In this document: piece after piece, positions 55,801 through 64,000 of the stretch
Layout: every line of letters begins with the position of its first letter
How positions within the stretch are numbered: the first letter of the stretch is position 1
Source of the DNA: Escallonia rubra
Lineage: Eukaryota > Streptophyta > Magnoliopsida > Escalloniales > Escalloniaceae
NCBI GenBank assembly: GCA_033065855.1
Contig: JAVXUO010001037.1
Span: forward strand, 310,001 to 374,000
Length of the DNA: 64,000 bases
Reading direction: 5' to 3'
Program-made: the position numbers and the translations under genes
The notes under the pieces: model-generated
What the model saw: the letters and a program-made list of their open reading frames with translations, nothing else
What the model was told of the DNA's origin: nothing
Database searches by the model: none

Positions 55801-56394
55801 TAATTCTTTTATCCAATCTTTATCCTTTCATTAGTTTATTATTTATTTCACTTAATCATCCTAAATTCAAATAGGAGGCGGCAAACTTCGGACCATTTTC
55901 TTCAATATTTTGAGACCTAATGTTAACTTTTTAAAATTTCACTTTGGCCCTCCCAAAGTTTTTAAAATTATATTTTGACCCCTCTATTTTAGTAAAATTA
56001 CACTTTGACCCCAAGGCCACACTAACCCCTCATTTAACTCCCTAACACTTAATTATCACTAAAACAGTGCTACTCATAAAAATAAACCCCCTCAATTAAT
56101 CTAATTGACTATTAGATTAATTTAAGATATTTTCAGGGATCACATGGGGTTTGTGTGTGTCTGGGCTACACAGGGTGTGTGATGGGTGTGGGGGTGTGGG
56201 GGGGTGGGGAGAGGAAGAAGAAGGACAAATGATTGCTACGTGAACATTTTTTTGTTGTTGTAAAGATTGTCATGCCCCTGGACTTTCAAACGGCCTCCAG
56301 CTTCCGTTAGCGATAAGACTGATTTGATTCAAAAATGATACTTTAGGTACTCATATGGTACTTATTAACCCTACGGTTATTTAACTTAGAATTA

Positions 56395-57679
56395 TATTTG
56401 ATTTTGATGATAACTAACATTGACGATTATGTTGTCTAATATGCATTGCGTTGATGAAACAATAGGTACAATCTCATACTCATGAAAACGGACAATTAGA
56501 CGAGCTAATCAATCAAACACACTCAACGGAACGCATCAAAATGGAATACTTCGATAGATTTTTATAATTGCGTTTATTCCGTTCTTTGTAACTAGACATA
56601 GAGAGTTAATCGTATTGATGACTGTGACCTAGAAATTGCCCATATGTTTCCCTTGCATGCATAAAACTTTTTCATTCTTTGAAAATAAGGAAAACTGCAT
56701 TTTCCAGGAATACAGTCGACTGCATGTTGGGCAGTGAGGTATTACAGTCGACTGCATTCCAATGCAGTCGACTGCAACACTTCCAGTAGCCTATTACAGT
56801 CGACTGCATTGGATTATAGTCGACTGCATTTGGAAATTTTGAATTTCCAACGGCTACTTTTGGGAATACAGTCGACTGCAATGGTGCAATGCAGTCGACT
56901 GTGTTTAGCATTTGGCGCATTTAATGCCCTACCTAATTCCAAACGATCATATTTATTCTCACACCTATTTATACTCATCTTGGGCATAGTTTCGATTCAT
57001 CAATTGCATTCAAAGCTCTCTTATCTTTCATATACTCAAAGATTAAAGCAATTGTTTAATCTCTCTTGATTTTCATTATTTTCTCATCCATTTCAAGAGA
57101 GCATTTATTGTGAGCTTACATTTGAGAGATATACACTTTCATAAGTCATCATACACTCATATCTCTTGTTCTAGAGCTTAAACTTGTACTCATCTGCTTC
57201 TTGAGAGTAAATTCTTATACACAATTCTTCATCTAAAGTTTCTTGTATCAAAGCTTGGGGTTGTCAAGTTTTGGAGCTTTGGGATTGTCAAAGGTTGTTC
57301 TTGATGTGGGTTATAGCATCGAGGGATTGTAAGCGGTTCGATCTTGACCCGTAAGAAAGATCATACTAGTGGATTCTAGGGCCTTTCAAAGGACTTCCTT
57401 GAAGGGGTGTACGTAGGCTTGAGGGTAATTCAAGCCGAACCATCTAAATCTCAAGCGTCAAGTATCTATAAACCCTTCTCTCTTTTCATTATTGTTTCAT
57501 ATTTGTGTTGAGATTGGTTAGTTTGCTTATTTGAGTTATTGTGTTTGAAGTTTGTTGATTAAAGCTTTTCAAGTGTTATTCATAGCTTCTCTAAAGTTTG
57601 TAGTGATTACTTGTTAATTTTTTAAAATAGTCTTAAAACCCTATTCACCCCCCCCTCTAGGATTATCTTTTTGGTTTCA
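56395..57679 (+). mobile_element. 5' LTR of a SIRE/Maximus-type copia element
   Basis: It ends TTTTTGGTTTCA at 57679, two bases before a primer binding site. The start is judged from TATTTGATTTTGATGATAAC, a typical opening of SIRE LTRs (usually TGTT...), so the TG seems mutated. It contains seven CAGTCGACTG palindromes (56713-56901), a TATA-like CCTATTTATACTC near 56965, and a U5-type end CTATTCACCCCCCCCTCTAG. The stretch 57050-57679 is similar to both arms of the palindrome at 4794-8124. Confidence 0.8.
56713..56901. repeat. Array of CAGTCGACTG palindromes in the SIRE LTR U3
   Basis: Copies start at 56713, 56745, 56765, 56797, 56817 (TAGTCGACTG), 56869 and 56892, mostly in the longer form GCAGTCGACTGC or ACAGTCGACTGCAT. 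Two further copies lie after pol (62929, 62951). Confidence 0.9.
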
Positions 57680-57681
57680 TG

Positions 57682-57693
57682 TGGTATCAGAGC
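57682..57693 (+). promoter_or_regulatory. Primer binding site of the SIRE element
   Basis: TGGTATCAGAGC, complementary to the initiator tRNA-Met 3' end, two bases after the LTR's CA. Confidence 0.9.
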
Positions 57694-57738
57694 CTCGGCT
57701 CTTGATATATTGGGTAACGCCTAGAAAGTTAATCAATC

Positions 57739-59494
57739 ATGGCTTACGTTGGGGGAATGGAGGGTAGTTCTACCACTAGGCCTCCATTGTTTAATGGGAC
57801 CAATTATAGTGTGTGAAAAGTTAAGATGAAAATCTACTTAGAGTCTCAAGACTATGAGATGTGGGATATTGTTGAGAATGGCCCATTCGTTTCGATAAAG
57901 GTGGTTGACAAGGTTGAGGAGCCTAAATCCAAATCGGAGTATAGCGATCATGATAAGAAGATGATTTGTATGAATGCTAGAGCAAAAAATTGTCTTGTTT
58001 GTGCTTTAGACACTAATGAACTCAATAGAGTCATCATGTGTAATTCCGCTAAGAGTATTTGGCATACTCTACAGTTACGCATGAAGGAACTTCACTTCTT
58101 AGAGATTCCAAGATGAACTTATTGTTTAGAGATTATGAGTTATTCCATATGCTTCCAAATGAATCTGTTACGTATATGAATACTCGTTTCACTAACATTG
58201 TAAACCCTTTGAAGCAATTGGGCAAGGAATTCACTAATGGTGATCTCGTAAGAAAGGTGATTAGGTCCTTACCAAGAGCTTGGGATGCAAAGATCACCGC
58301 CATCCAAGAATCGAAGAATCTTAATATCTTTCCTCTTGATGAATTGATGTGCTCACTTATGACATACGAAATGCAACTCAAGACCTTTGATCAAGAAGAC
58401 GTCAAGAAGAAGCCTATATCAATTGCTCTTAAAGCTTCATCTTCAAACCTTGAGTCAAGTAATGATGAAGAAGAATTTGATGAAGAGGAATTTGATGAAG
58501 AGGATGTTGCAATGGTTGTAAAGAACTTCAAAAAATTCTTAAGGTTTAGAAGGAATGGTGGGATAAGACAACAAAATGCTAGCAATGAAGAGAAGCTTTG
58601 CTACAAATGCCACAAGCCGGGACACATGAAGATGGATTGTCCCATATACAAAAAGAAAAAGAATGAAAGAAGAGATGTATGGGAAAGAGTTAAAAGGAGA
58701 TAACTCTCCAAGAAAGAGAACAAAGAGAAAGAAAAAGAAAAAGCAATGAATGCCGAACATACTCCAACATGAAGTGACTTCGATTCAAGTGATGAAGACA
58801 ATGAGAAGAATGATCAAGCAAATGTGTGCTTCATGGCAAATGATGAGGTAAGTTCTTCTTCCGGTAGTGATAGTGATGGTGAAAGCTTTGAAGATGCTTA
58901 TGATAGTTTATATGAGGAATCCAAAAAAAATTTCAAGAAAAACATTATTTTGTCAAAGAAATTGTTTGAAGCTAATAAGCAAATAGAGAAGTTGAGAATG
59001 CAAAATAATGAGTTGCATGCCAAGAATGAATGCATTTCTAACCATTTATATGTGAAACATGTGAATAATGACTTGGTTGAATTAATTGTTAACACTCCTA
59101 GCTCAAAACAAATCTCTTACAAAACTTTGGCTCTAGAGAAACAAAATGAAGTTTTAAAACTTGAGATTTGTGATTTGAAAAAATGTCTTGAAAAATTTGT
59201 TAATGGTCAAAACAATTTGAATGTCATGCTTGGACGCCAAAGAATTGGACTAAACAAAAGTGGTCTTGGATTAGATCCCATGGCCATGCTCCTAAAATTT
59301 TGCAACAACAAGCTAGGTTGAATATTCATACAAAACAATCAAAGAACTATTGCACACCATTTACACATTGCGGTTGGTGCAACAAGAAATGGCATACGAC
59401 TAATTATTGTCCTTGTAGAATTGTTTATGTTAGAGGTAGAAAGAAAATGTGGGTTGTGAAAGGTCAAGAATACAAATGCAAAACTAACACCTAA
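57739..59494 (+). pseudogene. SIRE-type Gag (broken)
   Basis: The initiation codon at 57739 opens 'MAYVGGMEGSSTTRPPLFNG', the standard start of SIRE gag, with a stop at codon 26. The capsid (UBN2-type) follows: 'MKIYLESQDYEMWDIVENG', a frameshift near 58090, then 'RKVIRSLPRAWDAKITAIQE' (58059-58703). It has an acidic run of Asp/Glu and a CCHC knuckle 'CYKCHKPGHMKMDC' near 58600. A third part (58824-59321) is a Ser/Asp-rich start plus a long coiled-coil-like region. A second Cys/His stretch ('HCGWCNKKWHTTNYC') lies at about 59365. This order is typical of SIRE. Confidence 0.85.
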
Positions 59495-59559
59495 GGACCC
59501 AAGAAATTTTGGGTACCAAAAGTCATTACTTGATTTGTGTTTATAGGTATGTCTCAAAG

Positions 59560-59960
59560 CAAAATCTAGTAACAAGAAATGGATTCTTGATAGTGGATGC
59601 TTAAGACATATGACCGGCAACATATCTCTTTTTACCTCGATTGATCTTAAAGAAGGAGAAAATGTGACCTTTGGTGATAATACTCAAGAGAAAATCAAAG
59701 GTAAATGAAATATTGGTAATGAACCACATTTAATTGAGAATGTGTTATATGTTGAAGGTTTGAAGCATAATTTACTAAGTATTAGTCAATTTAGTGATAA
59801 AGGTTTTAGAGTAATCTTTGATGCTTCTCATTACACTATACAATCCTTGAAGAATAATGCAACTATTTTGGTAGGAAGTAGAGATGACAATGTTTACTCC
59901 ATATAATTAAATGATTTAGCTAACCAAGATGTTAAGTGTCTTAGTGCTATTAGTGAGACA
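59560..59960 (+). pseudogene. SIRE protease (broken)
   Basis: 'KWILDSGCLRHMTGNISLF' near 59575-59632 carries the D-S-G active site (usually DSGCSRHMTG, so Ser to Leu after it). 'HNLLSISQFSDKGFRVIFD' follows near 59767, with a stop at about 59706 and another at 59905. It would process the polyprotein; it is inactive. Confidence 0.8.
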
Positions 59961-60917
59961 TCTTGGCTTTGGCATCGAAGACTTGGACACATGCATATGG
60001 AACATTTGAAGGATATTTCGAGCAAAGAACTTGTGAGGGGACTCCCGAAGATCAAGTTTGAGAAAGACAAAGTATGTGATGCTTGTCAAATGGGTAAGCA
60101 AAAGAAAATCTCTCACAAACCGAAGAAAATTGTATCTACTTATAGACCCTTGCAATTACTTCATATGGATTTGTTTGGACCAATCCCTACTACGAGTCTT
60201 GGTGGTAAATCATATTGTTTTGTTATTGTTGATGATTATTCTTGCTATACTTGGACTTTCTTTTTGGCCACCAAAGATGAATCTCTAGATGGGTTCACTT
60301 CATTTACAAAACGTGTTCAAAATAAAAAAGGATATTTGATAACCTACATTCGAAGTGATTATGGTAGAGAATTTAAAAATTCAAAAATGGGAGCTTTGTG
60401 TGATGACATTGGTATATCACATAATTTTTCGGCTCCTAGAACTCCTCAAAAAATGGTGTAGCCGAAAGAAAGAATAGGTCTTTGCAAGAAGCGGCAAGAA
60501 CAATGCTTAACGAATATGGTTTACCTAAGTACTTTTGGGCGGAGGCGGTCAATTGTGCTTGTTTTGTCCTTAATAGAGTTATCTTGAAAAAAAAATTGTT
60601 AAAAAACCCCTTATGAGCTTTTTAATGATAAGAAACCTAAGGTGGGCTTTTTTAGAGTCTTTGGATGCAAATGTTTTGTTTTAAATACTAAGGATCACCT
60701 TAACAAATTTGATTCCAAAACCTTCGAGGAAATTTTTCTTGGTTACTCTAATAATAGTATGGCATATAGAGTTTATCATAAAAGTACTTTGGTTATAGAA
60801 GAATCCATTAATGTTACTTTTGATGAGACTAATCATTTTCTTCGGAGGACTAATATTGTTAATGTAGATGACATGGATAATGACTTGAGAACTTTGGACA
60901 TAAGTGAAACACTATAA
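59961..60917 (+). pseudogene. SIRE integrase (broken)
   Basis: GAG-pre-integrase 'WLWHRRLGHMHMEHL' and 'CDACQMGKQ' form the HHCC zinc region. Then come the first catalytic Asp in 'LLHMDLFGP' and the second in 'YIRSDYGREF'. The glutamate region lies at 'PQKMV' plus a one-base frameshift at about 60455 ('AERKNRSLQEAARTML'). Stops at about 60615 precede 'FFRVFGCKCFVLNTKDHLNK' in the C-terminal part (60642-60917). Confidence 0.85.
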
Positions 60918-61180
60918 GGCAACCCCAAAGAAATTGATCTAGGAGAGCAACAATCAAGCTCTCAAACATTATGATGCTTCGAGTGGGGTAAGAACTCTAT
61001 GATGCTTCAAACTCGAACAACTCTCAAACATTACCAAAAGATTGGACTTACAAAAAGGATCATCCAAGCGATCAAATCTTAGGTAATCCTTCGAGTGGGG
61101 TAAGAACTCGACACTTTCTTCAACAACACGTTAATTTAGCTTTTCTTTCCAAAATTGAACCCAAGAACTTCTCCGAAGCT
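60918..61180 (+). pseudogene. SIRE linker between integrase and RT
   Basis: A degenerate stretch contains TCGAGTGGGGTAAGAACTC twice (near 60979 and 61091) and ATTGGACTTACAAAAAGGATCATCC, which reads 'DWTYKKDHP'. A small internal duplication (about 110 bases) and stops broke the frame. Confidence 0.6.
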
Positions 61181-62300
61181 CGACATCATGAATCTTGGAT
61201 GTTTGCTATGCAAGAAGAGCTAGTTCAATTTGAAAGAAATCAAGTTTGGACCCTTGTGCCTAAACCTCAAAATTTTAGGATTATAGGCACAAAATGGATT
61301 TTTAGAAACAAACTTGATGAATCCGAAGTCATGGTTAGAAACAAGGCTAGATTAGTGGCCCAAGGTTATAACCAAGAGGAAGGAATTGATTTCGATGAGA
61401 CTTAAGCACCGGTAGCTAGACTTGAATCTATTAGAATGCTTTTAGCTTTTGCTTGCTATAAAGATTTTAAACTCTATCAAATGGATGTCAAGAGTGCTTT
61501 TCTAAATGGTTTTATTTCGGAGGAGGTTTATGTGGCTCAACCTCCCGGCTTTGAACATGAAAAATTTCCAAACCATGTTTTCAAGCTTAGCAAAGCTCTT
61601 TATGGTTTAAAACAAGCTCCTAGAGCTTGGTATGAAAGGCTAAGTAGTTTTCTTTTAGAAAATAGTTTTTCAAGAGGAAAACTTGACACCACTTTTTTTA
61701 TAAAATCTAAGGGCAAAAACTTATTGTTTGTGCAAATTTATGTGAATGATATTATATTTGGTGCTACTAATGGATCCTTGTGCGAAGAGTTTGCTTCTTG
61801 TATGAGTAAGGAGTTCGAAATGAGCATGATGGGAGAACTTAACTTCTTCCTTGGACTGCAAATCAAACAAAGCAAGGATGAAATCTTTATCAACCAAGCG
61901 AAATACACCAAAGAGCTACTCAAGAGATTTGATATGGAAGAATCAAATGCCTTTGACACTCCAATGAGCTCATCATTAAAGCTTGATAAAGATGAAAAGA
62001 GTAAGGATGTTGATATTAAACGTTATCGAGATATGATCGGATCACTCCTTTACCTTACCGCAAGTAGACCCGATGTAATGTTTAGTGTCTGTCTTTGTGC
62101 TCGATTTCAAGCTTGTCCTAAGGAATCTCATTTGATTGCCATTAAAAGAATCCTTAGATATCTTAAGGACACTCACAATTTAGGGTTATGGTTTCCTAGA
62201 AACACATCTTATTTTGACCTAGTTGGTTACTCTTACGCCGACTATGTCGGTTGTAAAACTGAGCGGAAAACACTAGTGGAGGTTGCCAATTCTTAGGACA
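61181..62300 (+). pseudogene. SIRE reverse transcriptase (broken)
   Basis: It starts 'MFAMQEELVQFERNQVW', then 'GTKWIFRNKLDE' and 'NKARLVAQGYNQEEGIDFDE'. A stop occurs in place of the Tyr/Phe codon at 61403. The frame 61436-62296 includes 'YQMDVKSAFLNGFISEEVYV', the active site 'YVNDIIFG' (normally YVDD; the first Asp codon is AAT), and 'MIGSLLYLTASRPD'. It copies RNA into cDNA; the Asp to Asn change alone should abolish that. Confidence 0.9.
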
Positions 62301-62686
62301 CTCACTTGTTTCTTGGTGTTCCAAAAAGCAAAACTCGGTTGCACTCTCTACCATCGAAGCCGAATATGTGGCGGTTGGTGCTTGTTGTGCACAAATTCTT
62401 TGGATGAAACAAACCCTTTTTGGATTTTGGACTCAAGTATGATCACATACATATCTTATGTGATAACTCCAGTGCCATTGACTTGAGCAAAAATCCAATC
62501 CAACATTCACGCACTAAGCACATAGAAATCAAACACCATTTTATCCGTGATCAAGTGCAAAAAGGTGAGATTGTTCTAGATTTCGTGGACACAAATCATC
62601 AACTAGCGGATATCTTCACTAAACCTTTAGATTCGAAGAGGTTTTCCACTCTTAGAAGAGAACTTGGCATGTCTTCACCTATGTGA
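62301..62686 (+). pseudogene. SIRE RNase H (broken)
   Basis: A frameshifted first part (Tyr-Ala-Asp near 62235, Glu-Ala-Glu-Tyr around 62355) is followed by the frame 62420-62686. This has 'ILCDNSSAIDLSKNPIQHSR', 'KHIEIKHHFIRDQVQKGEI' and 'LADIFTKPLDSKRF', ending at a stop. It is the end of pol. Confidence 0.85.
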
Positions 62687-63743
62687 CTTAATCGTTATCC
62701 ATCTTGTGGTTCAACATGCAAGTTGCTCTTCACATGCTTGAGCATTATTTCATATGCTTATAGCATGCTTTGGTTATTTTTTCTCTCTCTAAATTATTGA
62801 TTTTGTTGTTATTCATTTAAATATATTTTTTGAATTGATTTGCACAAACCTATATTGAAATATACATATGCATCATCATTTCCAGACTGTTTGAATCTTT
62901 GCAATGAAGTTGACTGCATTAGAAAATACAGTCGACTGCATTGGTCAATACAGTCGACTGCGTTACGGGGAAATGGCATAAATCGTGCCCAGATTTTTTT
63001 CTCTCAGCAGAATCTCTCTTTCTCTCTTCGAACCGAATCCCTTACATCTCCTAGGAGTCCATTTTTCACAGATCGGCCTAAAATTGGTATGTAAGTCTTC
63101 CCAAATCTTGTTCTTTTACATGTTTTACACACTTTCACCGATTAATTTCACCCACATTGTTCAAAATTCTTGATTCTTCGAATTGTTCCCTTTAGTATTA
63201 TTTCATCCAATTCACTTCAATTTAGCATGATACTACATGTTTTAACTCTTGATTCATGCTTAGGGATGCTTATTACATGTTTCTACATAGTTTAATTACA
63301 TGAATTCATGCAAAATTCGATTTTTCCCAATTTTCATAAACTAGGGTTTTTCAATTGTCAAAATTTCTTCAAATTGATTATGCAATTACATGTTTTATCA
63401 TTTGATTCATGCTTAATTATGTCTATTGATCAATTATACATGGTTAATTGCATTCAATTTGTCCAAATTTGGTTTTTCCCCAAAATTGCATGAATTGGGG
63501 TTTATAATCTTCAAAATTATTCAAAATTCTTGCATCTTTCTTTTGTTTACACCTAAATTCATGTTGCATTATCTTTCCATCATACTTTCACATGATTTAT
63601 TTCAACAATTTCATAGAAAACATCATTTTTTCCAAATTTTTATAAATCCAAAATTTCAAAATTTCTTAAATAAATGATTTTCACTTTCTATGCATTTTCA
63701 TATTTCTTACTTTTTTTATTTCTATTTTTAAATTGTTTCAAGA
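62687..63743 (+). other. SIRE region between pol and the downstream ORF
   Basis: AT-rich with no long frame. It holds CAGTCGACTG at 62929-62938 and 62951-62960, a degenerate copy near 62908, a CTCTCTTTCTCTCTTC tract near 63018 that could lead a promoter or leader, and many ATTACATGTTT/TTCATGC words repeated loosely between 63230 and 63420. This may be the leader or intron of the ORF that starts at 63744. Confidence 0.55.
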
Positions 63744-64000
63744 ATGGCTCGAGAGAAACGCGCACGTGCTAGTAGTCTCGATCACAAGTCGCACCCGAGC
63801 CCGAGCCTATCACGGTTGAGTTTGATCGCAACTGTTATTGAAAACGCAAGGCTTTAGACCGTTTCTCTGCTCAACTCTCCTCCCTTCTGGCTCCAGGTTT
63901 GAGACTGGACACTCAATTTCTTTTCAGCATAGGTGTACTTAGACACCTTCAGGATTGCCATCTAGATCGCCTCACTGATAGGAACGCCATTATCTATTAT
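63744..64000 (+). pseudogene. Start of extra downstream ORF of the SIRE element (cut by window)
   Basis: An initiation codon at 63744 starts 'MAREKRARASSLDHKSHPSP'. After a small shift, another frame reads 'EPITVEFDRNCY', a stop, and 'RKALDRFSAQLSSLLAPGLR', staying open to the window edge with '...DRNAIIYY'. SIRE/Maximus elements commonly carry a second gene here, sometimes called env-like. Position fits; I cannot show any membrane segment in the visible part. The element's 3' LTR is outside. Confidence 0.5.

Larger units (their letters stand above)
53068..56371. mobile_element. Non-coding element with ~230-base inverted ends
   Basis: The left end (53068-53300, starting GGGTTAATTCCAAATTTG) and the reverse complement of the right end (56150-56371, ending ATTAACCC) share ACCTAAAGTATC/CTAAAGTATCAC, GAGTACCTAAA, ATCGCTAACGRAAG and CATTTGTCCTTCTTCTTCCTC-type text. 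No clear TSD was found. The interior has CACA-rich blocks, a duplicated ~160-base segment and TTTAGCGACA. Parts are related, inverted, to element A at 4500-4740. A second element nested inside is likely but its ends are not resolved. No transposase. Confidence 0.65.

Overview
The window is plant nuclear DNA, most likely from a flowering plant with a large, repeat-rich genome. The evidence is the set of families present: Ty1/copia of the SIRE/Maximus type, Ty3/gypsy of the Tekay chromovirus type and of the Tat/Ogre type, FAR1-like and MuDR-like Mutator transposases, a plant mobile domain (PMD) gene, and two small introns with good GT..AG borders. I found no intact single-copy host gene, no rRNA or tRNA gene and nothing bacterial. 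Nearly every open frame belongs to a transposable element, and nearly all coding units carry stops or frameshifts. All boundaries were read by eye; I computed no identity values.

Layout. (1) 0-9.25 kb: an LTR with CTCCGGGA repeats (563-2841, minus) and a little of its internal region lie in or next to a long LTR-like sequence 'A' (2842-4793 and 8125-9249). Inside A sits a remarkable palindrome (4794-8124) made of two inverted 3' halves of a SIRE-like LTR with a 5-bp target duplication. A second CTCCGGGA LTR (5820-7942, solo, TSD CAAGT) sits inside the palindrome. (2) 10.27-12.16 kb: an LTR and leader that look like a Tat/Ogre element. (3) 12.17-29.94 kb: a giant Mutator-like element. From left to right it holds the left TIR, a FAR1-type transposase (+), a repeat region, a PMD-Ulp1 protease gene (-), and the right TIR. 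It is split by a 5.3-kb insertion 'C' (14499-19767, TSD ATAAA; with a hAT-type element inside it) and by a 2.9-kb LTR-like insertion 'B' (26914-29812, TSD GTGGC) in the right TIR. (4) 30.5-44.3 kb: an Ogre-like gag and protease/RT, split by a degenerate Tekay element (minus, about 31.5-42.3 kb). The Tekay element carries its own insertions: a MITE (33287-34340) in integrase and a third CTCCGGGA solo LTR (38458-40590) exactly at the gag start codon. (5) 44.3-46.2 kb: N-terminal remains of a MuDR-type transposase (minus). (6) 46.2-52.4 kb: a second Tat-lineage element with RNase H and integrase, an antisense extra ORF of transposase_28 type, and related ~100-bp repeats on both sides of that ORF. 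(7) 53.07-56.37 kb: a non-coding element with inverted ends. (8) 56.4-64.0 kb: a SIRE-type copia element with LTR, PBS, gag, protease, integrase, RT, RNase H and the start of an extra downstream ORF cut by the window end.

How the parts relate. The window is a stack of nested insertions whose order can be read from TSDs and from interrupted domains. The most unusual items are the U5-U5 palindromic LTR insertion, which looks like an integrated reverse-transcription by-product, and the FAR1-MULE carrying a spliced PMD-Ulp1 gene.
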